Assembly: GCA_003218375.1 (NCBI GenBank)
Contig: QHNH01000016.1
Span: 21,979 to 85,978 of the forward strand
Length of the DNA: 64,000 bases
From: Verrucomicrobiota bacterium
GTDB taxonomy: Bacteria; Verrucomicrobiota; Verrucomicrobiia; Chthoniobacterales; UBA10450
Direction of reading: 5' to 3'
In this document: piece after piece, positions 1-7,351 of the stretch
Position numbering within the stretch: the first letter of the stretch is position 1
Layout: each line of letters starts with the position of its first letter
Notes under the pieces: model-generated
The model's database searches: none
Told to the model about the DNA's origin: nothing
Seen by the model: the letters and a program-made list of their open reading frames with translations, nothing else
Program-made: the position numbers and the translations under genes

Positions 1-2058
1 CATTCGATCGATGATTTGCGCGCGCAGACCGACTTCTGGCTTGGGCAACAGGGCCGGCTCACGCAGCTGATGGTGAAACGCGAGAGCGCCACGCATTACG
101 AGCCGATCTCATGGGAAGACGCCTTCAAGCTGATAGCTGACGAACTGAACGCGTTGCCGTCACCGAACGCCGCCGCCTTCTACACGAGCGGTCGGACCAG
201 CAACGAGGCCGCGTTTTTGTACCAGCTTTTCGCGCGGCAATTCGGAACGAACAATCTCCCGGACTGCTCGAACATGTGCCACGAATCGAGCGGCGCCGCG
301 ATGAGCGAGACGCTCGGCATCGGCAAAGGCTGCGTGAAGCTCGAAGACTTCGACCACGCCGACGCCATTTTCATCATCGGGCAAAATCCCGGCACGAATC
401 ATCCGCGGATGCTGACGAGTTTGAAGCGCGCGAAACAGGCGCGCGGAAATCATCTCGGCGCGAAGATCGTCTCGATCAATCCGTTGCCCGAAGTGGGCAA
501 TTTCCGGTTCAAGAATCCGCAGGACTTGAAGAATCCATTACGAGCCGCCGGGGTATTTTTCGGTGAGGGCACGAAGCTCAGCGATCTCTGGCTGCCGTTG
601 CGCATCAATGGCGACGTCGCCGTTCTCAAAGGCATCATGAAAGAGATGCTCGACGCCGAAGACAAACAGCCGGGCTCGGTTTTCGATCACGAATTTATCC
701 GCGAGTACACCGCCGGCTTCGAGGAATTCATCGCCGATCTGCGCGCGACAAGCTGGGACGATATCCTGGTGAGCAGCGGCGTGACGCGGGACCAGATCCG
801 CGCCGCCGCCGAGATCGCGATGCAATCGAAACGGATCATCTGTTGCTGGGCGATGGGTCTCACCCAGCACAAGAACGCGGTCGCGACCATCCAGGAGATC
901 ATCAACTTCCTGTTACTAGGCGGGAACATCGGACGTCCGGGCGCCGGTCCTTGTCCCGTACGCGGACATTCCAACGTCCAGGGCGATCGAACGATGGGGA
1001 TTTGGGAAAGGATGAGCGAGAAGTTCCTCGCCAAGCTCGGCGCGGAGTTTGGATTCGAGCCGCCCTGCGAACCCGGCACGGACACCGTCGAAACGATCAA
1101 GCAGATGCACGACGGCCGCATCCGCGTTTTCATCGGGCTGGGTGGTAATTTTCTTTCGGCAACGCCGGACACGGAATACACGGCGAAGGCGCTGCAAAAG
1201 TGCCGGCTCACCGCGCAGGTCTCGATCAAACTCAATCGCTCGCATCTCATCACGGGCGAAATCGCGCTCATGCTGCCGTGTCTAGGTCGCAGCGAGATCG
1301 ATCGGCAGGCCGGCGGCGAACAATTCGTCACGGTCGAAGATTCGATGGGGATCATCAATCCGTCGCGCGGCGTTCTCGAGCCCGCGAGCGAGCAATTGCG
1401 AAGCGAACCCGCCATCGTAGCAGGGCTGGCGCGAGCTACACTAGGCGAGCGTTCCAGGGTCGATTGGGAAGGTCTCGTCGCGGATTACAACCAAGTCCGC
1501 GATCACATCGAAAATGTCATTCCCGGCTTCGAGCGGTTCAATGAACGCATCACGAAAGACATTTTCTATCTGCCAAACGCCGCGCGAGACGAGCGCAAAT
1601 TCAATACTGATATCGACAAGGCGAAGTTCACGGTCCATCCCGTTCCGCGCAACGAACTCGGGCCCGGCCGATACATCATGATGACGATCCGTTCGCACGA
1701 CCAGTTCAACACCCACATCTACGGCCTGGACGATCGTTACCGCGGCATCTTCAATGGCCGGCGCGTCATTTTCATGAATCCGGAGGACGTGGCCGCCGCC
1801 GGGCTGAAACGCGGCGAGCTGGTTGACCTAACGAGTCATTACGAAGGAGAAGAACGGACCGCGAGAAAATTTCAGGTCGTGCCTTACGAGATCCCGCGCG
1901 GTTGCACCGCGACTTATTTCCCGGAGGGAAACGCGCTTGTCTCGATCAATAGCGTCGCCGAACGGTCGAACACGCCGACGAGCAAGTTCGTCATCATCTC
2001 GATCAAGCCCTCGGAGGGACGTGCTTCTGCACGTCCCACTTCTCCGCGCACACAATGA
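1..2058 (+). CDS. FdhF/YdeP-family molybdopterin oxidoreductase, 5' truncated
   Basis: The frame is open from base 1, so the true start lies upstream and perhaps 80 residues are missing. About 685 residues are visible. The segment DCSNMCHESSG (Cys at bases 277-279) matches the Mo-ligand region of formate-dehydrogenase-like enzymes, with Cys where FdhH has selenocysteine. Motifs such as GQNPGTNHPRML and GPCPVRGHSNVQGDRT are typical of the FdhF/YdeP branch (bis-MGD enzymes of unclear substrate, linked to acid resistance in E. coli). The neighbouring fdhD and mobA supply cofactor sulfuration and MGD synthesis, which supports a working molybdoenzyme. No iron-sulfur or cytochrome partner is visible. 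The last ~14 residues (SEGRASARPTSPRTQ) are encoded by a dispersed palindromic repeat. Family is secure; substrate unknown. Confidence 0.9.
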   Translation, partial: HSIDDLRAQTDFWLGQQGRLTQLMVKRESATHYEPISWEDAFKLIADELNALPSPNAAAFYTSGRTSNEAAFLYQLFARQFGTNNLPDCSNMCHESSGAAMSETLGIGKGCVKLEDFDHADAIFIIGQNPGTNHPRMLTSLKRAKQARGNHLGAKIVSINPLPEVGNFRFKNPQDLKNPLRAAGVFFGEGTKLSDLWLPLRINGDVAVLKGIMKEMLDAEDKQPGSVFDHEFIREYTAGFEEFIADLRATSWDDILVSSGVTRDQIRAAAEIAMQSKRIICCWAMGLTQHKNAVATIQEIINFLLLGGNIGRPGAGPCPVRGHSNVQGDRTMGIWERMSEKFLAKLGAEFGFEPPCEPGTDTVETIKQMHDGRIRVFIGLGGNFLSATPDTEYTAKALQKCRLTAQVSIKLNRSHLITGEIALMLPCLGRSEIDRQAGGEQFVTVEDSMGIINPSRGVLEPASEQLRSEPAIVAGLARATLGERSRVDWEGLVADYNQVRDHIENVIPGFERFNERITKDIFYLPNAARDERKFNTDIDKAKFTVHPVPRNELGPGRYIMMTIRSHDQFNTHIYGLDDRYRGIFNGRRVIFMNPEDVAAAGLKRGELVDLTSHYEGEERTARKFQVVPYEIPRGCTATYFPEGNALVSINSVAERSNTPTSKFVIISIKPSEGRASARPTSPRTQ

Positions 2059-2092
2059 AATATTTGGGACGTGCGGAAGCACGTCCCTCCGA
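2011..2092. repeat. Palindromic repeat, family A (REPIN-like), copy 1
   Basis: Two near-identical inverted arms, TCGGAGGGACGTGCTTCTGC... and its complement ending ...ACGTCCCTCCGA, are separated by about 25 nt. Each arm is itself a small hairpin (GACGTGC-ttct-GCACGTC). The left arm overlaps the 3' end of the oxidoreductase gene and carries its last codons; the right arm ends 6 nt before the convergent fdhD stop codon. Related copies are at 19390, 52580, 58309 and 60454. It may work as a bidirectional terminator between the convergent genes, but that is inference. Confidence 0.9.
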
Positions 2093-2097
2093 GAACG

Positions 2098-2916
2098 CTA
2101 ACTCTCGAACATGATTCGTTCGATGTGCGAATACAGATTGAACGTCGGCGGCCGCAGGAATCCGATCAGGGTCTGGCCGCATTCCCTGGCAAAATTCACC
2201 GCGAGCGATGAGGGCGCGGAAACCGCGGCCACAATCGGAATGCCGGCCGCGAGGGCTTTCTGCACGATCTCGAACGAGGAACGCCCGCTGACAACCAGGA
2301 CGTGATGATTGAGCGGGAGAAGCCCATCGAGAAACGCGCGGCCGATCGCCTTATCGACCGCGTTATGGCGTCCGATATCTTCCCGGACGACGAGCGGATT
2401 GCCGCTCAGGTCGAAGATGCCGGCAGCATGGATGCCACCGGTCCGAGCGAAATTTCCCTGGGCGGCGCGCAAACGCCCCGGCAATTCCAGCAAGATCGCT
2501 TCCGCGATTTGCGCTCGCGCTGCGGAATCGATGGCCGGAAATTGTTGCCGGATAAATTCGATGCTCGTTTTGCCACAGAGCCCGCAACTGCTGGAAATCG
2601 TGCCGAAACGCTGGGCCGCCGCGGACTCGAACTTCACGCCCGGCGCAAGCTCGACGTTGATCAGGTTCCCGAGCGAGGCCAGGACCGCGCCCGGCGCGAT
2701 CGTACGCAAATCGGCAAGCTTGCGCACGATCGCCTCGGAGAACAGAAAACCGGCGGCAAGCTCTTCGTCGTGGCCGGGCGTGCGCATGGTGGTTGCGATC
2801 GCCGCGCCGGCGATTCGAATTTCGAGCGGCTCCTCGATCGCGACTTCATCGGTCACGCATTCGTGGCGACCGTCTTGCGTCCGGCGAATGATGCTGCCCG
2901 GCCCGATCCCCTGCAT
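2098..2916 (-). CDS. fdhD: Formate dehydrogenase accessory sulfurtransferase FdhD
   Basis: The 272-residue protein has the family hallmarks: EEPLEIRI near the N terminus, TPGHDEELAAGFLFSEAI, the SSSCGLCGK loop with the CxxC pair that relays sulfur from IscS, and the C-terminal HNAVDKAIG and SGRSSFEIVQKA segments. FdhD transfers sulfur to bis-MGD before its insertion into formate-dehydrogenase-type enzymes in the cytoplasm. It is convergent with the oxidoreductase at 1-2058 and divergent from mobA 75 bp away, so the three form a molybdoenzyme maturation cluster. Length and motifs are complete. Confidence 0.95.
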   Translation of the reverse strand: MQGIGPGSIIRRTQDGRHECVTDEVAIEEPLEIRIAGAAIATTMRTPGHDEELAAGFLFSEAIVRKLADLRTIAPGAVLASLGNLINVELAPGVKFESAAAQRFGTISSSCGLCGKTSIEFIRQQFPAIDSAARAQIAEAILLELPGRLRAAQGNFARTGGIHAAGIFDLSGNPLVVREDIGRHNAVDKAIGRAFLDGLLPLNHHVLVVSGRSSFEIVQKALAAGIPIVAAVSAPSSLAVNFARECGQTLIGFLRPPTFNLYSHIERIMFES

Positions 2917-2991
2917 GGGAAATCATCGCACGAAAGGAGAAGGCGGCGAACACTGGTGCCGCAAAACTTCGCTTAGAATGACAGGAAAGAA

Positions 2992-3546
2992 GTGATAACG
3001 ATTACTGCAGTGCTGCTCGTCGGGGGTGAATCCCGGCGCATGGGCCGGGACAAGGCGACGGTCGAATTCGATGGGCAACCGTTATGGCAGCGTCAAATCG
3101 GAATTCTGCGAGAGCTCAGGCCGGAGAACATTTTCATCTCGGCTCGAACGAGACCGTCTTGGTTTTCCGATGACGCTGCGCTTCTGCTCGACGATCCGCC
3201 ATCACGCGGCCCGCTTAGCGGCCTAACGAAAGCGTTAGCGGCAATGCGGACGACGCACCTGATCGCGCTCGCCGTCGATATGCCGTTCATGACAAGTGAG
3301 CAGTTGGCCATTCTTCGCGAATTGGCTGCCGAGAGCCGTGGCGTTGTCCCTGTCATCGGCGAACGAGCAGAGCCGCTGGCTGCTATTTATCCGGCGGAGG
3401 CCGCAGTGGATTTTGCCACTGCTCTGGCAGGCACCGATTTTTCCTTGCAACCCGTTATCCGAAACCTTGCGGCTGAGGAGAAAGTCAGGCTTCTTGCTGT
3501 GCCGGCTCAGGACGAAGGTTTGTATCGCAGCGTGAACGAGCCTTGA
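2992..3546 (+). CDS. mobA: Molybdenum cofactor guanylyltransferase MobA
   Basis: The 184-residue protein starts at GTG after a purine-rich AGGAAAGA. The N-terminal LVGGESRRMGRDKA is the NTP-binding loop of MobA-type nucleotidyltransferases, and the DMPFMT segment supplies the metal-binding Asp. The DPPSRGPLSGL motif is also typical. The enzyme joins GMP to molybdopterin to make MGD, the cofactor form used by the FdhF/YdeP-like enzyme upstream. The promoter must lie in the 75-bp gap shared with divergent fdhD. A MoCo cytidylyltransferase is the alternative, but the short length and motif order favour MobA. Confidence 0.9.
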   Translation: MITITAVLLVGGESRRMGRDKATVEFDGQPLWQRQIGILRELRPENIFISARTRPSWFSDDAALLLDDPPSRGPLSGLTKALAAMRTTHLIALAVDMPFMTSEQLAILRELAAESRGVVPVIGERAEPLAAIYPAEAAVDFATALAGTDFSLQPVIRNLAAEEKVRLLAVPAQDEGLYRSVNEP

Positions 3547-3682
3547 GGTGTTCACAGAATTCGTTGCCTGAATTCCGTCGATGCGCGGCTCGGATGGGCG
3601 CGCTTATCGTTGGGCCATGACAACATCGAGCTTTCAGACCGTGCGCCAGTCGGCAATATTGCCCAACGAAGATTCCCTGCGC

Positions 3683-4756
3683 ATGAAAGTCCCCGAACTG
3701 CTGCCGCCCGCCGATATGATGTATCGGGCTCTCGTCAACCGCGACTCGAGCTTCGAAGGAATTTTCTTCGTCGGCGTACGCACGACCGGCATCTTTTGCC
3801 GGCCCACCTGCTCTGCAAAAAAACCGGCCCGCGAGAATGTCGATTTTTTTCCTACGCCGAGCGAGGCGCTCCACGGCGGCTATCGACCGTGTCTGCGTTG
3901 TCGCCCAATGGATCCCGACAAACGTCCGCCGGAGCTGATCGAGCGGTTGCGGGCGGAAGTCGAGCGCGCCCCCGGTGGTCGGCTTACCGACAAGGAACTG
4001 GCCGCGCTTTCGATCGATCCCTCGACGGCGCGCCGTCAATTCAAGCGGCATTACGGGATGACCTTCCAAGCCTATCATCGCGCGCGCCGAATGGGCCTTG
4101 CTTTGCGCGAGGTGCGCAAAGGGAGTCGCGTCGCTGCCGCGAAAAACGGGAGCGGCTTCGAATCGGCCAGCGGTTTTCGTGAAGCGTTCACGCGCGTCTT
4201 CGGCGATCCACCGACCGCCGCGAAGGCGCGCGACTGCATGTTTGCGGAACGGATCGAAACGCCGCTCGGCACGATGCTGGCCGTGGCTGACGACAAAGGT
4301 TTACGATTACTCGAATTCGCCGATCGCCGCGCGCTCGAAACGGAACTGGCCGCGTTACGAAAGCGCTTGAAAACAAACGTCGTCCCGGGCGAACACAAAT
4401 ATCTCGACGCGATCCGGACCCAGCTCGCCCGCTATTTTTCCGGCGAGAATCTCGAGTTCGATATTCCGCTGGCGCCAATCGGCTCCGACTTTCAAATGCG
4501 GACCTGGGAGCTATTGCGCAAGATCCCGACCGCGGAAACGCGTTCGTATTCCTGGATGGCCGAGCGTCTCGGGATCCCGAACGCGCGTCGCGCCGTCGGC
4601 CGCGCGAATGGCACGAACATGCTTTCCATCATCATCCCCTGCCACCGCGTCATCCGCGCCGACGGCTCTCTATGCGGTTACGGCGGCGGTGTGTGGAGAA
4701 AAAAGTGGCTACTGGATCACGAGCGGCGCTTCGTGCAGAAGCGAGAAAGTGAATAG
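3683..4756 (+). CDS. ada: Bifunctional Ada: methylphosphotriester sensor and O6-methylguanine methyltransferase
   Basis: I chose the ATG at 3683 (357 residues) because it gives the usual ~38 residues before the first Cys. In-frame ATG codons at 3617 and an upstream start at 3581 would add 22-34 residues without homology. Domain order is Ada-typical: N-terminal zinc domain with GIFCRPTC and CLRC (four Cys), an AraC-like helix-turn-helix region (FKRHYGMTFQAYHRARRMG), then the methyltransferase with the active-site IIPCHRV. It removes methyl groups from O6-methylguanine and phosphotriesters and activates its own regulon when methylated. It is monocistronic. The stop codon lies inside the heptamer-type inverted repeat that follows. 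Confidence 0.93.
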   Translation: MKVPELLPPADMMYRALVNRDSSFEGIFFVGVRTTGIFCRPTCSAKKPARENVDFFPTPSEALHGGYRPCLRCRPMDPDKRPPELIERLRAEVERAPGGRLTDKELAALSIDPSTARRQFKRHYGMTFQAYHRARRMGLALREVRKGSRVAAAKNGSGFESASGFREAFTRVFGDPPTAAKARDCMFAERIETPLGTMLAVADDKGLRLLEFADRRALETELAALRKRLKTNVVPGEHKYLDAIRTQLARYFSGENLEFDIPLAPIGSDFQMRTWELLRKIPTAETRSYSWMAERLGIPNARRAVGRANGTNMLSIIIPCHRVIRADGSLCGYGGGVWRKKWLLDHERRFVQKRESE

Positions 4757-4831
4757 TGACTGGTGATCGGTGAATGGAATTGGCGTCGCGGCGTCGCCTA
4801 CGATTCACCAGGCAACTGATCACCATTCACC
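4749..4831. repeat. Inverted repeat with 7-nt tandem arms (GTGAATA type)
   Basis: The left arm is four 7-nt units, GTGAATA GTGACTG GTGATCG GTGAATG. The right arm at about 4802-4831 is the degenerate complement (GATTCACC ... TGATCACCATTCACC). The left arm contains the ada stop codon. It belongs to the same architectural class as the elements at 6649, 21048, 55262 and 56497, and uses nearly the same unit as the copy at 21048. Confidence 0.8.
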
Positions 4832-4839
4832 TTCTTCAA

Positions 4840-4889
4840 AACCGCGCCCAGGAGGACTCGAACCTCCGGCCGTCGGATTAGAAATCCGA
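4840..4889 (-). repeat. Truncated tRNA-Arg 3' half (att-like direct repeat)
   Basis: These 50 bases match 6767-6816 with one mismatch (4869 versus 6796). They cover the acceptor 3' strand, T arm, variable loop and anticodon arm of tRNA-Arg(UCU), then the sequence diverges. A displaced tRNA 3' end downstream of an intact tRNA is the usual footprint of an element integrated into that tRNA gene. It cannot encode a functional tRNA because the D arm and 5' acceptor strand are missing. Confidence 0.85.
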
Positions 4890-4931
4890 ATTCTTAGCAG
4901 AGAGACTCCGTTGCTTGGTTCGGGAAGCGGA

Positions 4932-5471
4932 TTACCGGCGCGCCGTCGCCACTTGGCGTATTCGAGCCAGTTGAATGAGATAACCAGATGCCACAGACAT
5001 TTGGCTAATTGGATCGCCAATACAACGGCAAAGCTGGAGAACGGATCCTGCGATCGCAAAGTCCGCAAACGGCGATTCATCAGTCTGGTTTGCCAACAGC
5101 ACAGAGTCGTAGTGCTGCCATCTCGAATCGAGCAGAGTCATGTAATCGACATTTGAGATTTTGTCGAATTCCACGCCATATTCACTTGCCAACACAGCGC
5201 GGCCCAAAGTGTTGGAGAGGTTCACCAGCTCGTATGTCACCCGTTCGGCCACTTCTTTACGCGATGTGAAGACTCGAAATCCGAGATTTGTGACCCAAGC
5301 GCGAAACAGGTATAGTTCGGCAATTCGCGATCTGTTGGAGGAATCCGTGCTGTTCAATAGACTCGGGTAGGATTCTTTGTAATTGTCCGAGTAGAAGAAG
5401 CCGCCGAGATCGATGCCTTTGACGATGTCGGCAGCAGAGGCAACGCCAAAAAAAGTACGAAGCAGGCCCAT
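4932..5471 (-). CDS. Hypothetical protein
   Basis: A 179-residue open frame that I do not recognise. The N terminus (MGLLRTFFGVASAADIVKGIDLGGFFYSD) is mildly hydrophobic but not a convincing signal peptide. A later stretch, FADFAIAGSVLQLCRCIG, could be a weak membrane helix. It starts 23 bp after the stop of the secreted protein gene at 5495 and is probably co-transcribed with it and the toxin pair upstream. Base composition is lower in GC than the flanking core genes, in line with island origin. Confidence 0.6.
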   Translation of the reverse strand: MGLLRTFFGVASAADIVKGIDLGGFFYSDNYKESYPSLLNSTDSSNRSRIAELYLFRAWVTNLGFRVFTSRKEVAERVTYELVNLSNTLGRAVLASEYGVEFDKISNVDYMTLLDSRWQHYDSVLLANQTDESPFADFAIAGSVLQLCRCIGDPISQMSVASGYLIQLARIRQVATARR

Positions 5472-5494
5472 GATGGAAATCGTTGCTTGGTGCC

Positions 5495-5935
5495 TCAGAA
5501 CGGCTTTTCGTCCAAGGCTTTTTTCTGCGCGATATAATCAATGAACTGGGCTGAGCCAATGGAGAGACTTGGCGGAAACCCGAACCGGTCGAACACAGCG
5601 AGAAGCTGGCCCTGTTCGGCTGACCATGACGACTCGGATGCCTTCTGCCAAGTCAGCGAATTTGCATTGAGCAACGTCTGAATCTGCGAGGCCGAAAAGG
5701 CATCCCTTCTAAAAACTTCCGCTCGGCTTCGATCATCAAGGAACACAACGGAAATTTCAAATCCCTGATATTTGTAGCTGCGAGTTTTCTGGCGAGGATC
5801 TTTGTCTTGCGCCCTCGATATTGGATTCCCATATCGCTGTGTGATCTGCAGTTCTGTATCCCCAATTCTCGCCAAGAGAGGCGTAGACGGAACGATTAGG
5901 CAGGAGGCGACAAGGAGGAACGAAATTCTCTTCAC
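5495..5935 (-). CDS. Hypothetical exported protein
   Basis: I place the start at the GTG at 5935, giving 147 residues that begin with a clear signal peptide (VKRISFLLVASCLIVPSTPLLA). The same frame stays open upstream to a GTG at 6103 that overlaps the toxin stop codon; that longer version (202 residues) would be translationally coupled to the toxin but bury the signal peptide. After the signal come ITQRYGNP and YKYQGFEISVVFLDDRSRAEVF, which look like a compact beta-rich domain. I have no family assignment. It sits between the toxin gene and the hypothetical gene at 4932. Confidence 0.6.
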   Translation of the reverse strand: MKRISFLLVASCLIVPSTPLLARIGDTELQITQRYGNPISRAQDKDPRQKTRSYKYQGFEISVVFLDDRSRAEVFRRDAFSASQIQTLLNANSLTWQKASESSWSAEQGQLLAVFDRFGFPPSLSIGSAQFIDYIAQKKALDEKPF

Positions 5936-6099
5936 AAATTCCGTAAAGCAGGAACCAGACCCGGAACTAGCGACGATCGCGCCGACGACGCTATCGGTGT
6001 CTGGCTGAACTATGAGCGCAGCCGCACATAAAATCGCATAACGCGCTCGAGAGCGGCCTACAGGCAAGTTGGCGGAAGACGCCTCTCCAAACTCTAGAT

Positions 6100-6366
6100 T
6101 CACCCTCTACCAGCCAGCCGGTCATACTCCGCATGGGTGCCGATCCAGTCCCAAACGAAAGTGGCGCCGTCAGAAAAGCGACCCGTAGCGCGATAGTGCA
6201 AGCCGATTCGCGCCGACCATTCGCCTCTTCCAACAGGCTTAAATCGAAGCGAAGAGTGGCCTGGATCATCACGCCAAAGAGCATAATTCTTCCGCGCGAG
6301 GCTGCGAATTTCCTGCGGAAGTTTGCGGTAGCAGTCCCAGAAACGCGCCGTCGTCCGGCTCGTCAT
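6100..6366 (-). CDS. RelE/ParE-like toxin of a type II toxin-antitoxin pair
   Basis: The 88-residue protein starts at the ATG at 6366, inside the antitoxin stop codon (ATGA overlap). The sequence (FWDCYRKLPQEIRSLARKNYALWRDDP ... SLRFKPVG ... WSARIGLHYRATGRFSDGATFVWDWIGTHAEYDRLA) follows the RelE/ParE fold pattern: a helical hairpin rich in basic residues, then beta strands ending in 'W.WIGTH.EYD'. Such proteins are usually ribosome-dependent mRNA interferases or gyrase inhibitors; which applies here cannot be told. Position in the tRNA-bounded islet fits an addiction module that stabilises it. Confidence 0.75.
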   Translation of the reverse strand: MTSRTTARFWDCYRKLPQEIRSLARKNYALWRDDPGHSSLRFKPVGRGEWSARIGLHYRATGRFSDGATFVWDWIGTHAEYDRLAGRG

Positions 6367-6605
6367 TCCTCTTCCGCGAGAATTTTCTCCAGCGGGATCG
6401 TTTTCCCTTCGCGAATCGCGGCGTCGGTTTCCTTCGTCAGCCAGTCCATTTTTCCGGATGCGAAGTCGGCCTTCATCTGTTTGTCCCACTCGTCATCGGC
6501 GTGCGGAAAAAGCTCGGCTAACAACTCGCAGTATTCTTGGGGCGACAACCGGGCGATCGCTTCCTTGATTTCAGCCACCCTGCTCACCGGCAAATCGTCG
6601 CGCAT
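6363..6605 (-). CDS. Antitoxin partner of the RelE/ParE-like toxin
   Basis: An acidic 80-residue protein (AEIKEAIARLSPQEYCELLAEL ... DDEWDKQMKADFASGKMDWL ... AAIREGKTIPLEKILAEEE). The helical N terminus, central 'DDEWD.QM..D...GK...L' block and a C-terminal tail with 'GKTIPL' are features I associate with short RelE-family antitoxins. The stop codon overlaps the toxin ATG by 4 nt, so translation is coupled with antitoxin first, the usual order. Upstream is the heptamer-type repeat at 6649 and then tRNA-Arg; the promoter and any operator would have to lie in 6606-6769. Confidence 0.72.
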   Translation of the reverse strand: MRDDLPVSRVAEIKEAIARLSPQEYCELLAELFPHADDEWDKQMKADFASGKMDWLTKETDAAIREGKTIPLEKILAEEE

Positions 6606-6648
6606 TTCCGCGCAAACGGCAAGACGCGGAAGTGGTACGGGAAGAAGT

Positions 6649-6766
6649 GATACGGGATGCGAGATGCGAGATACGGGATACGGGATGCGAGATGATTAGC
6701 GAGGCAGAGTGTGTAGCAACGATTCCCTGACCCCAAACCCCGCATCTCGCATCACGTATCTCGCAT
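6649..6766. repeat. Inverted repeat with 7-nt tandem arms (GATGCGA/GATACGG type)
   Basis: The left arm (6649-6693) is six heptamers: GATACGG GATGCGA GATGCGA GATACGG GATACGG GATGCGA. The right arm (6741-6766, CGCATCTCGCATCACGTATC...) is the complementary counterpart with about 47 bp between them. It lies in the leader of the antitoxin gene and ends at the tRNA-Arg 3' end, so it could pair into a long imperfect hairpin between the two transcription units. Confidence 0.85.
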
Positions 6767-6769
6767 AAC

Positions 6770-6843
6770 CGCGCCCAGGAGGACTCGAACCTCCGACCGT
6801 CGGATTAGAAATCCGATGCTCTATCCGGCTGAGCTATGAGCGC
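6770..6843 (-). tRNA. tRNA-Arg (anticodon UCU)
   Basis: Read on the - strand, GCGCTCA pairs with TGGGCGC to form the acceptor stem, followed by a D arm (TAGCTCAGCCGGATAGAGC), an anticodon arm TCGGA-TTTCTAA-TCCGA with anticodon TCT, a short variable loop, and a T arm GGAGG-TTCGAGT-CCTCC. The discriminator is G and CCA is not encoded. Length is 74 nt. Its 3' half is duplicated at 4840-4889. Confidence 0.97.
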
Positions 6844-6878
6844 AGAACCGGGCGAGAATACTCGAAAGACTGGAGCAT

Positions 6879-7040
6879 GTCATCCCGAGGCTGGCGAAGC
6901 GGGCCGAGGGACCGCTCAGGCGATCTGTTCGCTACCGCGGAACGTTACGCGTGATACGTTAATGTGCGCCTAGCCTTTCGCGGAAGCGCAACTTTCAGCT
7001 GCGAGGTCCCTCGGCGCGCTTCGCCAGCCTCGGGATGACC
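6879..7040. repeat. Long inverted repeat, family D (GTCATCCCGAGGCTGG type)
   Basis: Arms of about 36 bp (GTCATCCCGAGGCTGGCGAA... at 6879-6914 and its complement ...TTCGCCAGCCTCGGGATGAC at 7001-7040) are separated by 86 bp. A single arm of the same family occurs at about 55220-55258. It occupies most of the intergenic stretch between tRNA-Arg and the sppA operon. I see no gene in the spacer. Confidence 0.85.
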
Positions 7041-7058
7041 GCGCTTCTAGCGCGAGCA

Positions 7059-7286
7059 CTAATCGCTGATCCGGTGCTTTAGCTCCCAGACACGGAGCGC
7101 GGCGAGGAGGAGGCTTTTCGTGCGAGTAAGCGTGCCGACGGCGGGCTGTTCTCTGGGGGCGGCATTTTGGACGTTGTTTTTCCGCGGACGACCACGGCGC
7201 GCTTTGGCTTTCCCGGCACGACGCGCGGTCTCGCTTATGGGGAGATGGCCAGCGTTGTTCATGCTCGCTGAAAAAGCAGCTTCCAA
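7059..7286 (-). CDS. Possible small basic protein (uncertain)
   Basis: A 75-residue open frame (or 67 from an internal ATG at 7262) with an Arg/Lys-rich centre, RRAGKAKARRGRPRKNN, that includes an AT-hook-like GRPRK core, and a helical C terminus (TLTRTKSLLLAALRVWELKHR). It lies divergently upstream of sppA. No ribosome-binding site stands out and no family is recognised, so it may be chance in high-GC DNA. Apart from this, the 6844-7351 interval holds only the inverted repeat. Confidence 0.3.
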   Translation of the reverse strand: MEAAFSASMNNAGHLPISETARRAGKAKARRGRPRKNNVQNAAPREQPAVGTLTRTKSLLLAALRVWELKHRISD

Positions 7287-7351
7287 GCCACTGCTCCATC
7301 GCCCCGTTTCCCTCTTGTGCGCGGCTCTGATCTCCGCAAGTTTGCCCGGTC

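Larger units (their letters stand above)
4840..6816. mobile_element. Putative 1.9-kb genomic islet at tRNA-Arg
   Basis: The segment is bounded by the two 50-bp tRNA-derived direct repeats, in the orientation expected for integration into the tRNA 3' end (the intact tRNA is on the - strand and the displaced fragment lies downstream of it). It holds an antitoxin/toxin pair and two unrecognised genes, all on the - strand. No integrase or recombinase is present, so it would be a non-autonomous or decayed element. A decayed second tRNA-Arg gene is the alternative explanation. Confidence 0.5.
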
